64,000 nt of DNA from Stieleria marina (GTDB lineage Bacteria > Planctomycetota > Planctomycetia > Pirellulales > Pirellulaceae): the NCBI GenBank assembly GCA_007741555.1, contig CP036526.1, positions 2,666,001-2,730,000 of the forward strand, read 5' to 3'. Shown in pieces: positions 55,401 through 64,000 of this stretch. Made by a program: the position numbers and the translations under genes. The number at the start of each line of letters is the position of its first letter. Position 1 is the stretch's first letter. The notes under the pieces are model-generated. The model searched no databases. It was not told the origin of the DNA and saw nothing but the letters and a program-made list of their open reading frames with translations.

Positions 55401-57977
55401 TTGCCGCCAGTAAAATCGACTTCCACCTCGCGGCGCAAACGAGCCTCTGTTAAGAGCCGCTCAGGCGCTCACGCGATCCGCATTCGGGGTGCTCGCGTCA
55501 ACAACTTGCAAAATATCGACGTTGATATTCCTCGCGATGCTTTGACCGTCATCACCGGGGTGTCCGGTAGCGGCAAGAGTTCGCTGGCGTTTGACACGTT
55601 GTACGCCGAAGGTCAGCGGCAATACATCGACAGCCTTTCGGCCTATGCGCGACAGTTTTTAGATCAGATTCCTCGTCCCGATGTCGACTCGATTGACGGC
55701 CTGGCTCCGACGCTTGCCATCGATCAAAAACCTGGTTCTACCAACGCTCGCAGTACCGTTGCCACGGTCACCGAAATTTACGACTACTTGCGACTACTGT
55801 ACGCACGTGTCGGGACTCCGCACTGTGTTGAGTGCGGTTCGGCTATCTCGCAACAATCCTCCGAAGTCATTCGCGATCGGCTGGCAGAATTGCCCGACGG
55901 TACCAAACTGGTCTTGATGGCTCCGATGATCCGTGGGCGTCGCGGCGAGCACCGTGACATCTTGGATTCGATTCGTGTGGCGGGCCTGATTCGTGCCCGT
56001 GTCGATGGCGAAATCCACGCGTTGGAAGACATCCCCCCGTTGGCTGCCAAAAAGAACCACACCATCGACGCTGTGGTTGATCGATTGGTGATTCGCGAAG
56101 ACATCGAATCGCGTTTGACCGAATCGATCAGCTTGGCACTGCGACTGAGCGGCGGCATGATCGCGACACTGATTCAAAACGACGCGGGTGATTGGGACGA
56201 AGCCATCTACAACACAGCGATGGCCTGTGCTGATTGCGGCAATAGCTTCGAGGAAATCGAACCGCGGACCTTCAGCTTTAACAGCCCCTACGGTGCGTGT
56301 CCCAGCTGTGATGGGATCGGCAAAGTCGGCGAAAAAGATCGCGAAACCGTTTGCCCGGTCTGCCAAGGTGGACGACTTCGCGCCGAAGCTTTGGCGGTAA
56401 CGATCGATTCCAAATCCATCGTTGATCTAACGGCACTCCCACTTTCACGGGCGGCCGAGTGGTTGGGAGAGATTGAAACGAGCCTGTCAGAGCTTCATCA
56501 ACGTGTTGCACGTCCAATCTGTATCGAAGTCGTGCGGAGGTTGACGTTTCTGCAGCGCGTCGGCGTTTCATATCTGACTCTTGATCGTGCTGCGCATACA
56601 CTGAGCGGCGGCGAATTGCAGCGTGTGCGATTAGCGACCAGTATCGGGAGCGGCTTGGTTGGCGTGTGCTATGTGCTGGACGAACCGTCGATTGGCCTGC
56701 ACCCGGCGGATCATGATCGGTTGATTCAGTGCATTCGCGATCTGCAACAGCAAGGCAACACGTTGGTTGTGGTGGAGCACGACGAAGCGACCATGTGGGC
56801 AGCCGATGTTTTGATCGACATTGGGCCTGGCGCCGGCAGCGGGGGAGGGCAACTGATCGGGATCGGTACGCCGCAGGAGATAGCCGCAGATAAAAAAAGT
56901 CTGACGGGTCAGTACTTGTCGGGTACGCGCCGCATTCCGATTCCGTCAACGCGTCGGCCTCAGTCAAAGAAGTGGCTGACGATCAAAAATGTCAGAACGA
57001 ACAATCTGAAAGACGTGACGCTGAAACTGCCTCTGGAGCAGCTCATTGGTGTCAGCGGTGTGTCCGGAAGCGGCAAAAGTTCACTGATCAACGACACGCT
57101 GTATCCGGCGTTGGCCAAGAAACTGGACCTTGTCGCGCCCGCACCAGGGCCGCACAAAAGTTTGCTTGGGAGTCAGCACATCGACAAACTGATCGTGATC
57201 GACCAAGCCCCGATCGGCCGCAGTCCTCGTAGTTGCCCAGCGACTTATGCAGGTGTGCTGGACGAAATTCGCAAAGTGTTTGCGGCCACCCGGGAAGCGA
57301 AAACGCGTGGCTTTAAAGCCGGGCGATTTAGTTTCAACTCCGCCGATGGTCGCTGCGAACTTTGCAAAGGCCATGGAGCGGAGCGGATCGAGATGAATTT
57401 CTTGAGCGATCTGTTTGTCACTTGTACACGCTGTGGCGGTCGCCGATTCAATCGTCAAACGCTCCAGGTTCGTTTCAAAGACGCCAGCATCGCGGATGTT
57501 TTGGACATGACCGTCGACGAATCGGTGGAATTCTTTCAGGACGTCCCCAAAGTGCTCCGGCTCGTTCAATCGCTTCAGGCTGTCGGGCTGGGATACATCC
57601 ACTTGGGGCAATCCAGCACAACGCTTAGCGGCGGCGAGGCGCAGCGAATCAAACTGGGGACTGAATTGGCCAAGTCGTCGACCGGAAGCACGTTGTATTT
57701 GTTGGATGAACCGACCACCGGCTTGCACTTTGCAGATGTCGAACGCTTGTTAGGTGTGCTGCAGCAATTGGTCGATGCGGGCAACACGGTCATCGTCATC
57801 GAACACAACTTTGACTTGCTGGCGGCTTGCGATTGGATCGTCGATTTGGGGCCGACGGGCGGCGAAGATGGCGGCTATCTGCTGGCCGAGGGGCCTCCCG
57901 AAACGATCGCGGACGTGCGGGACAACGCGACCGGAAAATTCCTTAAGCAGATTCTGGCTGCCGGAAAACAGGGCTAA
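55401..57977 (+). CDS. uvrA: Excinuclease ABC subunit A, compact form lacking the insertion domain
   Basis: UvrA finds DNA lesions with UvrB in nucleotide excision repair. No ATG or GTG lies close to the conserved start IRIRGARVNNLQNID, so the TTG at 55401 is used (858 residues). It has two ABC modules: Walker A GVSGSGKSSLAFDTLYAEG (~53-61) and GVSGSGKSSLINDTLYP. The signatures are TLSGGELQRVRLAT and TLSGGEAQRIKLGTE, with YVLDEPSIGLHP and YLLDEPTTGLHF Walker B. The UvrB-binding region is present, and the C-terminal zinc finger CELC...CTRC has the normal 19-residue spacing. Between CPSCDG and CPVCQGGRLR only ~12 residues remain where E. coli has ~120, so the insertion domain is missing. Confidence 0.93.
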   Translation: MPPVKSTSTSRRKRASVKSRSGAHAIRIRGARVNNLQNIDVDIPRDALTVITGVSGSGKSSLAFDTLYAEGQRQYIDSLSAYARQFLDQIPRPDVDSIDGLAPTLAIDQKPGSTNARSTVATVTEIYDYLRLLYARVGTPHCVECGSAISQQSSEVIRDRLAELPDGTKLVLMAPMIRGRRGEHRDILDSIRVAGLIRARVDGEIHALEDIPPLAAKKNHTIDAVVDRLVIREDIESRLTESISLALRLSGGMIATLIQNDAGDWDEAIYNTAMACADCGNSFEEIEPRTFSFNSPYGACPSCDGIGKVGEKDRETVCPVCQGGRLRAEALAVTIDSKSIVDLTALPLSRAAEWLGEIETSLSELHQRVARPICIEVVRRLTFLQRVGVSYLTLDRAAHTLSGGELQRVRLATSIGSGLVGVCYVLDEPSIGLHPADHDRLIQCIRDLQQQGNTLVVVEHDEATMWAADVLIDIGPGAGSGGGQLIGIGTPQEIAADKKSLTGQYLSGTRRIPIPSTRRPQSKKWLTIKNVRTNNLKDVTLKLPLEQLIGVSGVSGSGKSSLINDTLYPALAKKLDLVAPAPGPHKSLLGSQHIDKLIVIDQAPIGRSPRSCPATYAGVLDEIRKVFAATREAKTRGFKAGRFSFNSADGRCELCKGHGAERIEMNFLSDLFVTCTRCGGRRFNRQTLQVRFKDASIADVLDMTVDESVEFFQDVPKVLRLVQSLQAVGLGYIHLGQSSTTLSGGEAQRIKLGTELAKSSTGSTLYLLDEPTTGLHFADVERLLGVLQQLVDAGNTVIVIEHNFDLLAACDWIVDLGPTGGEDGGYLLAEGPPETIADVRDNATGKFLKQILAAGKQG

Positions 57978-58044
57978 TTCGCGAACCTGCCTTTCTCTAT
58001 GGGCCCTATTGCTCCCAGATTCGCATTGTGGCCGCTTTTGATTT

Positions 58045-59178
58045 ATGGCTACTATCCCCAGCAGTCATTCTGATGCTACCGATCCATTGCGACGCACCAA
58101 GGAAGGTCTCGCTGTGTCTGCCCAAGTCAAACATGAACCTACCGATGATCGCGATCGGTTTCCGACGACGATGGTCGATCGATTGCGATCGATTCGAAAT
58201 TCGGTACTGGCCGAAGGGCAAGCGATCGAGCGCGCTGCAAAATCGTTGACCACCGAAGCGGTACGCGCCGCCGAAATGACCGCGCAATGTGATGGCTGCG
58301 TGATTGTCACGGGAGTCGGCAAGGCGGGTTTGGTCGGGCAAAAACTGGTCGCGACTCTCGCCAGCACAGGCACGCCCGCACACTTTTTGCATCCGTCCGA
58401 AGCGGTTCACGGTGATTTGGGCCGAGTACGCGAAAGCGATTTGGTCTGGGCGATTTCCAATTCAGGCCGTAGCGAAGAAGTGGTTCGCATCGCAGATCAT
58501 TTACGAGAACATGCCACCGCGCTGGTCGCGATTACCGCTGGCGAAGACAACCCATTGGCGATCGCGGCGGACTGTGTCGTCGCAATCGGCAAACACCAAG
58601 AAGCCTGTCACAACGGATTAGCACCAACCAGCAGCACGGCGGTGATGATGGCGGTCGGTGATTCGATTGCATTGTTGGCCAGTCGGCTTCGCCGATTCAC
58701 GCCACAGGATTTCGCAAAATTTCATCCCGGTGGTTCGCTGGGACGCAAGCTGGCTCGCGTCGAACAATTGATGCGGCCGATCGACGCTTGCCGAATCGCA
58801 TCGGACAGCGTTTCGATTCGCACGGCCATCGTGACCAGCTCCCAAACAGGGCGTCGCTCCGGTGCGGTCATGTTGGTCGATAACGACGGTTCGCTGGCAG
58901 GAATTTTTACGGACAGCGATTTGGCCAGACTGCTAGAAACGCGACGTGAAAACGCGTTGGACGAATCAATTGCATCGCAAATGACCCGCCAGCCATCGAC
59001 GACCAATACCGGTGCAACCCTCAGCGAAGCGATGGCGTTGATGTCGCATCGCAAAATCAGCGAGTTGCCGGTGGTTGATCACGCCAATCGCCCGATCGGA
59101 ATGCTGGACATCACTGACCTTGTGTCATTAAACGACTCTGGCGACGCCGCGACGATTCCGATCAATCCGACGCGTTAG
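58045..59178 (+). CDS. kdsD: D-arabinose 5-phosphate isomerase (KpsF/GutQ family)
   Basis: KdsD supplies D-arabinose 5-phosphate for Kdo synthesis. It has 377 residues, ~45 longer at the N-terminus than E. coli KdsD (328). The SIS domain has VIVTGVGKAGLVGQKLVATLA in part, GTPAHFLHPSEAVHGDLG and ISNSGRSEEV. The catalytic segment FHPGGSLGRKL is present, followed by two CBS domains (~255-310 and ~325-375; AVMLVDNDGSLAGIFTDSDLARLL in part, HRKISELPVVD). kdsC follows 46 bp downstream. Confidence 0.93.
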   Translation: MATIPSSHSDATDPLRRTKEGLAVSAQVKHEPTDDRDRFPTTMVDRLRSIRNSVLAEGQAIERAAKSLTTEAVRAAEMTAQCDGCVIVTGVGKAGLVGQKLVATLASTGTPAHFLHPSEAVHGDLGRVRESDLVWAISNSGRSEEVVRIADHLREHATALVAITAGEDNPLAIAADCVVAIGKHQEACHNGLAPTSSTAVMMAVGDSIALLASRLRRFTPQDFAKFHPGGSLGRKLARVEQLMRPIDACRIASDSVSIRTAIVTSSQTGRRSGAVMLVDNDGSLAGIFTDSDLARLLETRRENALDESIASQMTRQPSTTNTGATLSEAMALMSHRKISELPVVDHANRPIGMLDITDLVSLNDSGDAATIPINPTR

Positions 59179-59224
59179 GGCGTCATCGTCAGCATCCAAA
59201 CATCACTTCTAAGATCTTGCATTC

Positions 59225-59752
59225 ATGCCGTCACTGCTTCGTTCCGATTCCGATATCGCTAATTCCATCACCTGCATCATTTCCGATGTCGATGGCGTGT
59301 TGACCGATGGCCGTATCATTTACGACGGCAAGGGAGTCGAGAGCAAGCAATTTCACGTTCGTGACGGACTGGGGATCAAGCTGTGGATGCAGAGCGGGTA
59401 TGAGTTTTGCATTTTGACGTCACGGCAAAGCACGATAGTCGAAAAACGCTCGGCAGAGCTTGGCATCAAACACGTCGCCCAAGGGCATGCCGAAAAAGGC
59501 GCCACCGCTCAGTCGATGATGGATTCGCTGGGCTGCAGCGCAGAACAAGTCTGCTACATCGGCGATGATTTGCCTGACATTCCGGTCATGAACAACGTAG
59601 GGCTAGCCGTCGCCCCGGCCGACGCAGCCAATGACGCTCGTGACGCTGCTCATTGGATTTTGAAATCTGGTGGCGGCGAAGGCGCCGTTCGCGAATTAGT
59701 CGAACGATTGTTGCGTGCCAAGAAGCAATGGGAGGCCTGCGTGCCCAGCTAG
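59225..59752 (+). CDS. kdsC: 3-deoxy-D-manno-octulosonate 8-phosphate phosphatase
   Basis: KdsC is a HAD-family phosphatase that dephosphorylates Kdo-8-phosphate. At 175 residues it is a normal cap-less tetrameric type. HAD motif I is SDVDGVLTDGRI (Asp nucleophile), motif II LTSR, motif III Lys in AEKGA and motif IV YIGDDLPDIPVM. FHVRDGLGIKLW is typical of KdsC. It is the middle gene of the kdsD-kdsC-(LptC-like) run. Confidence 0.95.
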   Translation: MPSLLRSDSDIANSITCIISDVDGVLTDGRIIYDGKGVESKQFHVRDGLGIKLWMQSGYEFCILTSRQSTIVEKRSAELGIKHVAQGHAEKGATAQSMMDSLGCSAEQVCYIGDDLPDIPVMNNVGLAVAPADAANDARDAAHWILKSGGGEGAVRELVERLLRAKKQWEACVPS

Positions 59753-59782
59753 TTGCACTAGCTACGGCGCGAAAGTGCATCC

Positions 59783-62700
59783 ATGTTCCGAAACATTGCT
59801 CATTACTTCTTAGCTCTGGTCGTGCTGTCATCGTGCGCGCTGATGTACGATTCGTTTTCCAAACGATGGTTACTGCCGCCGGTGGTTGAAACGGTTGAAA
59901 TTGTCGATCACAAACCACAAAACAACGACGACTTGGGTGACATTTTCCCGGACGGCGCGTGGCAACGCGGACTCTGCAAGAAACTTAAGACGGCCGATGG
60001 CGAACTGCTGTTCCAGCATTGGGAACAAATCGCTGACGACCAGTGGAAACTCTGGCCCATCACGTTAGTGGTCGGCCGTGGCACAACGGATCAGCCCAAC
60101 CCTGAACCAATCATTCTGGAAGCCGCCGAAGGAGCCGAGATTCGATTTACCGAATCATTGGACATGATGAGCGGCGGTGCGCCGCCAATCGAACGCGGAC
60201 GCATGATGGGAATCGTCGAAATTCGCCGTCCCACGGTGGATCCCAATAAGAGTCCGCTGTTGATTCGCACGTCCAATGTTGGAATCGACAATCGCAAAGT
60301 ATGGACCACCGAACCGATCCGATTAGAAATGGGCGAGACCCGGATGGTCGGTCGCGACTTGACGTTGCATCTGGCCGCTTCGGCCGGATCCGATCAAGGT
60401 GGCAGTGGTGCGGCGGCGATTTTGGATCGCATGGAACTGATTTACTTAGACGAGTTCATCATTCCGTTGGAAAAGAACTCGCTCGCGAAAAGCCAGCAGA
60501 AACAATTTGATTTACCTGCGCCTTTGCCGGCCATCGAAGGCGAAAAAGAACTGACTCGGCTCGCTGATTTCGGATCGGTTCCCGAGACTGCGGTCGTCAC
60601 CAAGGAAGCCGCCGCCTTTGTCAAGCTAAACTGCGATGGACGCGTTGAGTATGACTTTGCGTTGGACCTGCTTTCACTGCGGGAGCACGTCTCGCTTCAG
60701 CATCACGTACCCGGTGTAGCAGACGACCAATTTGAATGCGAATCGTTGGAGCTGAGTTTTCGCGAACCCGAAAACCGAAATCTGCCGCGCGTCAGCGCCC
60801 TGGACTGGCTTAGCAAAATTGACGCGCAGGGCACGCCCGCCGTCATTGACTTGCCCAGTCTGGACTGTCGTATTACGGCCGATCGCATTGAACTTGATGC
60901 TCTCGGCGGATTGTTACGTGCCAGCGGTGGTAAAGGCGTCGAGATTCGACGTGGTACGTTGTCTGCTCAATTGAGTCAGCTTTCCTACCAGTACAATCCC
61001 GAAACCCCCGGAGCGATTGGAACGATCGACACGTTTGGCTGGGGCATCGTCAACGTACTGGATCCAGAACTTCCGGTTCGCCAGTTCCGATGGTCAGACA
61101 GCTTCAAACTACAGCCGATTGGCACACCGCTGCCCGGCAAGTTAGACAATGATCTCTCGATCCAAGTCAGCGGTGACGTGCAGGCCCGATTCACCGATGG
61201 CGGTGATTTTCGTTCCGATGCAATCGATGGTGTACTGCGAGCGGTCACGGTGCCTAGCGATGCAAGCAGTTTGGGCGTCGCGGGAGCAACCAGCGAATCC
61301 AAGCAAACCATTCGTCCCGACCGTTTTCAAGCGATCGGCAACGTGCATCTAAACAATGCCGCCGTGAATGCAAAGACTCAGCGGTTGGTGCTCTTTTTCG
61401 TCGACGAACCCAATCCAGAAGTGATCACGGAGCCGAACGGTCAAACGGATCCTGCTCCCAACAGTCCACTGCGACAATGGGTTGCTCAGCCAACCGATCA
61501 AGATCAACCGAAACAGCCTGTCGCTAGGAAGATACCGAAAGTCACCGGCGACGAAATCGCCGCCAAGCTTCGGATGAATGAAAGCGGTGTCAGCGTCAAG
61601 GATCTAAGCGTCGCGGGCAATGTCGAACTGATTCATTCCATCGAAGCCGGTGGGCAAACCTTGCCAGCCGAACTGACGGGGAGTGAATTGCTTTTGACCA
61701 GCGAAGCCGGCAAAGACGTGCTGCAATTGGGAAGTCGTCCCGGTGTTCCATCGGAGTTCAAGCTCGGCGACGGTTACTTCATCGGTCCCCAAATCAACAT
61801 CTGGCCCAGCGACAATATCGTGCGCATCGAAGGCGCCGGGCAGTTTCAGATGCCAAGTGCCATTCTTCCGCAGTCACTCTCGGGTGACCGCCCGGATAAA
61901 GTTCGTTGGACCAAACCGCCGAACTGTAAATGGAACGGCGAGATGATTTTCGACGGCAAGACAGCGGTGTTGACCGATGGAGTGGACATTACGGCGGAAT
62001 TGGTCAACCAGGGAAAACCTTGGTCGATTCACATGATCGGTGATCGATTGGAACTAGTGCTGCTGGAAAACATTGAATTCGGCGAAGCCCAGTCGCTTCG
62101 CGGAGCATCGATCCAACAAGTGACGTTGCTGCAAAGCGAAGATCAGCCGGTGCTGGTTCAAGCCGAACAATTCGCAGCCGACGGAGTGCGTGAAGCTCGG
62201 CATGTGATGCAAGCGCCCCGGTTAATGCTACTTCCCGGCGGAGGCGGCAAGCTAATCGGTGCTGGTCCGGGGTGGTATCGATCTTGGATGTATGCCGATG
62301 CAAAAGGCCCGCTGTCGCCATCCGATGCGAAGACCCAAGCCAATGCAGGGTCGACCAAAAGCCGCAGTTTGATGGGCGTTCACTTGGTCTACCACCAAGC
62401 GATGCAAGGCGATCTAGCGAATCGATCGCTGTCGTTCTTGCGTGGAGTGCGTGTGGGTGTCAAGCAAGTTGTCGATTGGCAAGATACATTTGATGCGCAT
62501 CAGATGGATTCCATTTCCGATGGCGAGTCTACAGTCGATTGCGACACGCTTCAGTTGACGGTCGCGCCGGGGATGGAAAACCGTCCCAACATTCCGGGAA
62601 TCAGCACTCCTTGGGAAATGAAAGCGCAGGACGGAGTCGTTTTTCGATCTCGCAGCGAACAAGGCTTGCTCGAAGGAACCGCCGCGAGAGCCGTTTATTC

Positions 62701-62896
62701 GTCTTTGAAAGACTTGTTCACGCTGGAAGGTGCTCCCAGTCGCGGGGCGGTGATTCGTAAAACCGAAGCCAACGGCAAAACGGGACCGAATATGACTGTC
62801 CGAAAGATGACAATTCGGCCCAAAACTCTCGAAATCGTCGACATGGTTTTGGAAAGATTCAGCGCGGGCAATTTACCGCAACGAGAAAATCGTTAA
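59783..62896 (+). CDS. Very large LptC/LptA-like candidate, membrane-anchored
   Basis: This 1037-residue protein starts 31 bp after kdsC, exactly where lptC and lptA follow kdsD-kdsC in many Gram-negatives. The N-terminus is one hydrophobic segment (~8-22, YFLALVVLSSCALMY). LSSC at 15-18 could be a lipobox, so it is either a bitopic or a lipid-anchored protein. The rest is beta-rich with many short strands resembling OstA/LptA turns, such as ADRIELDALGGLLRASGG, FQAIGNVHLNNAAVNAKTQRL in part, VAGNVELIHSIEAGGQ, SGDVQARFTDGGDF and GAGQFQMPSA. LptC is only ~190 and LptA ~185 residues. Function in LPS transport is inferred from position and pattern, not shown. No lptB is seen in the window. Confidence 0.6.
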   Translation: MFRNIAHYFLALVVLSSCALMYDSFSKRWLLPPVVETVEIVDHKPQNNDDLGDIFPDGAWQRGLCKKLKTADGELLFQHWEQIADDQWKLWPITLVVGRGTTDQPNPEPIILEAAEGAEIRFTESLDMMSGGAPPIERGRMMGIVEIRRPTVDPNKSPLLIRTSNVGIDNRKVWTTEPIRLEMGETRMVGRDLTLHLAASAGSDQGGSGAAAILDRMELIYLDEFIIPLEKNSLAKSQQKQFDLPAPLPAIEGEKELTRLADFGSVPETAVVTKEAAAFVKLNCDGRVEYDFALDLLSLREHVSLQHHVPGVADDQFECESLELSFREPENRNLPRVSALDWLSKIDAQGTPAVIDLPSLDCRITADRIELDALGGLLRASGGKGVEIRRGTLSAQLSQLSYQYNPETPGAIGTIDTFGWGIVNVLDPELPVRQFRWSDSFKLQPIGTPLPGKLDNDLSIQVSGDVQARFTDGGDFRSDAIDGVLRAVTVPSDASSLGVAGATSESKQTIRPDRFQAIGNVHLNNAAVNAKTQRLVLFFVDEPNPEVITEPNGQTDPAPNSPLRQWVAQPTDQDQPKQPVARKIPKVTGDEIAAKLRMNESGVSVKDLSVAGNVELIHSIEAGGQTLPAELTGSELLLTSEAGKDVLQLGSRPGVPSEFKLGDGYFIGPQINIWPSDNIVRIEGAGQFQMPSAILPQSLSGDRPDKVRWTKPPNCKWNGEMIFDGKTAVLTDGVDITAELVNQGKPWSIHMIGDRLELVLLENIEFGEAQSLRGASIQQVTLLQSEDQPVLVQAEQFAADGVREARHVMQAPRLMLLPGGGGKLIGAGPGWYRSWMYADAKGPLSPSDAKTQANAGSTKSRSLMGVHLVYHQAMQGDLANRSLSFLRGVRVGVKQVVDWQDTFDAHQMDSISDGESTVDCDTLQLTVAPGMENRPNIPGISTPWEMKAQDGVVFRSRSEQGLLEGTAARAVYSSLKDLFTLEGAPSRGAVIRKTEANGKTGPNMTVRKMTIRPKTLEIVDMVLERFSAGNLPQRENR

Positions 62897-63034
62897 CGGC
62901 AACCCGGTGCTTTAGTCAGCTTGCCTCGATTTGATCAGCTACGTTTCGGGCTTTGCGTTGACCCTCTGCACGCAGTCACGGTAAGATATCGAAACGATTC
63001 GTGACCGTTTTTCTCGCTTGGTTTTACGCCCGCC

Positions 63035-63373
63035 ATGTCGTCCATTCGATTGTTGCTCAATCCCACTCGGACGGCTAAGCAAGGCGTGCAAGTCAATATC
63101 GGGAAATTCAGTGACGAATACATCCAAATGACTACCACGCTGACTTGTCATGCCGATGACATGGCCGCGATTGGTGTTTCGGATGGCGATTCCGTTCGCG
63201 TTCGCACTGAACATGGTGAAGCCCAGTTTACGTGCGTCCAAGGCAAGGTGCCCGAAGGGATGGTTTTTGTTCCGTATGGTCCACCGACGTGCAAGTTGAT
63301 GGGCGGCGATACCGATGGTACCGGTATGCCGACCAGCAAAGGCTGGGAAGTCGACGTGGAACCAGTTCAATAG
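63035..63373 (+). CDS. Formylmethanofuran dehydrogenase subunit D-like (molybdopterin-binding domain)
   Basis: This 112-residue protein matches the small D subunit (FwdD/FmdD), a molybdopterin dinucleotide-binding double-psi barrel domain detached from subunit B. Seen are RLLLNPTRTAKQGVQVNIGK in part, CHADDMAAIGVSDGDSVRV (typical MPT-binding GDxVRV), and FVPYGPPTCKLMGGDTDGTGMP in part, characteristic of FwdD. Subunit B follows downstream, with a 60-residue ORF between. In bacteria these act in the formyltransferase/hydrolase complex (Fhc). The start ATG 63035 is supported by family length. Confidence 0.88.
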   Translation: MSSIRLLLNPTRTAKQGVQVNIGKFSDEYIQMTTTLTCHADDMAAIGVSDGDSVRVRTEHGEAQFTCVQGKVPEGMVFVPYGPPTCKLMGGDTDGTGMPTSKGWEVDVEPVQ

Positions 63374-63382
63374 GAAAACACC

Positions 63383-63565
63383 ATGCTCAATGATGCCGAA
63401 GCAGAACCAGAAAAGGATCTGTCGGGTCCCGATTCGCCCCACTTTCAGTTGCCTGCCGGCGTGGACGACGCGGTCGAAAAAGTGGACGGATGGGAAGAAG
63501 TTGCCGAAGGCCGTTTCATGCCGCGACGAGTCCGCGGAAGTTGCCATGGCCGTGCGCTTGGTTGA
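63383..63565 (+). CDS. Small ORF between FwdD- and FwdB-like genes, unknown
   Basis: This 60-residue ORF starts 10 bp after the FwdD-like stop and has AGGAAA as a ribosome-binding site. The first ~44 residues are acidic (LNDAEAEPEKDLSG, VDDAVEKVDGWEEVAEG) and the last ~14 are basic and Arg-rich (RFMPRRVRGSCHG). No family is recognised. The tight spacing and the SD suggest translation, but the conservation is unknown. It could be a small accessory protein of the Fhc enzyme or a chance frame. Confidence 0.45.
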   Translation: MLNDAEAEPEKDLSGPDSPHFQLPAGVDDAVEKVDGWEEVAEGRFMPRRVRGSCHGRALG

Positions 63566-63733
63566 ACGTTCACCGTTCCCGCATCCGGTTCGGATGCCGA
63601 CAACACGTGTGACGATCAGTAACCGTTTCGAGTTTGGTCCCCGAATTTGGCTTTTCCACTGAGCCTGAATTGGATTTGGCCGGTATCTCAAACGCGCGAA
63701 TCCTAGTAGCCGCAACTCTTTTTTGGGCCAGCC

Positions 63734-64000
63734 ATGAGCGAACTTAAAATCATCAACAACGCGACGTGCACTTTTTGCGGATGCGTGTGTGACGATATCC
63801 AGCTGCACAGCGATGGCAACCGAATTCACAAAGCAGTCAAAGCTTGCGTGCTCGGCAAAGCCTGGTTCTTAAATCACACGGGCGACAAGAAGTATCCCGA
63901 CGCGATCGTCGATGGCAAAGAAACTTCGGTCGAAGAAGCGATCCAGGTCTCGGCGGATTTGCTTTATGACGCGGACATGCCGTTGGTTTACGGCATGAGC
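63734..64000 (+). CDS. Formylmethanofuran dehydrogenase subunit B-like (3' part outside window)
   Basis: From ATG 63734 the frame is open to the window edge (89 codons seen). The N-terminus has the iron-sulfur motif CTFCGCVCDDI (C-x2-C-x3-C pattern after a lead residue, key Cys12, Cys15 and Cys19) and a later ACVLGKAWF (Cys39), as in FwdB/FmdB. In archaea this subunit carries the Mo/W-pterin active site; bacterial FhcB homologues often lack parts of it. Which case applies cannot be judged from this fragment. Confidence 0.9.
   Translation, partial: MSELKIINNATCTFCGCVCDDIQLHSDGNRIHKAVKACVLGKAWFLNHTGDKKYPDAIVDGKETSVEEAIQVSADLLYDADMPLVYGMS

Overview
The window looks like chromosomal DNA of a planctomycete, probably Pirellulaceae (Rhodopirellula/Rubripirellula-like). 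This is inferred from gene content, not from a marker gene. The evidence is a formylglycine sulfatase beside a DUF5060/DUF4038-type glycoside hydrolase, a Tat-exported sugar isomerase-like protein, bacterial tetrahydromethanopterin C1 genes (ftr, fwdD, fwdB), LPS/Kdo genes, an ECF sigma factor with a small membrane partner, EF-hand and single-heme exported proteins, and rsmH away from any division/murein cluster. I saw no rRNA, tRNA, CRISPR array, insertion sequence or phage gene.

Layout. 1-2370 (minus): partial polysaccharide-degrading enzyme and sulfatase. 2690-3797 (plus): ECF sigma factor overlapping a membrane protein. 3789-8394: flavin monooxygenase, DinB-like protein, acyl-CoA dehydrogenase and an EF-hand protein. 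8815-13497 (plus): sugar isomerase-like protein, rsmH, a PilZ-like protein and a multi-spanning membrane protein. 14202-19528: rhamnulokinase, 5-formyl-THF cyclo-ligase, formyl-MFR:H4MPT formyltransferase, trpD (minus) and a nucleoside hydrolase.

19525-31486 (minus) is one long type IV pilus/type II secretion-like locus. In transcription order it holds a pseudopilin, a response regulator, a histidine kinase, a STAS protein, the GspE/PilB ATPase, the GspF/PilC platform protein, PilM-, PilN-, PilO- and PilP/GspC-like proteins, and a secretin. Several of these genes overlap by a few bases. A signalling module is therefore embedded in a trans-envelope machine.

32039-40696 (plus) is a translation block: a membrane-anchored unknown protein, nusA, infB, rbfA, an unusual HhH-GPD-like protein with a histone-H1-like tail, and a YebC-family regulator. 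41056-47813 (minus): exported KatG with a clear terminator, a LysR regulator, a UvrD/Rep helicase and a small membrane-anchored protein. 48150-53788: Gfo/Idh/MocA oxidoreductase, ispD-tyrS, a heme-motif protein and a PIN-TRAM protein. 54091-57977: dGTPase-like HD hydrolase divergent from a compact UvrA. 58045-62896 (plus): kdsD, kdsC and a 1037-residue protein sitting where lptC/lptA sit in other Gram-negatives. 63035-64000: formylmethanofuran dehydrogenase subunits D and B (B cut by the window edge) with a 60-residue ORF between them.

The most unusual items are the degenerate DNA-glycosylase fold with a Lys/Ala tail (38652-39884), the giant LptC/LptA-like candidate (59783-62896), the signalling genes inside the secretin/pilus locus, and the UvrA that lacks the insertion-domain segment.
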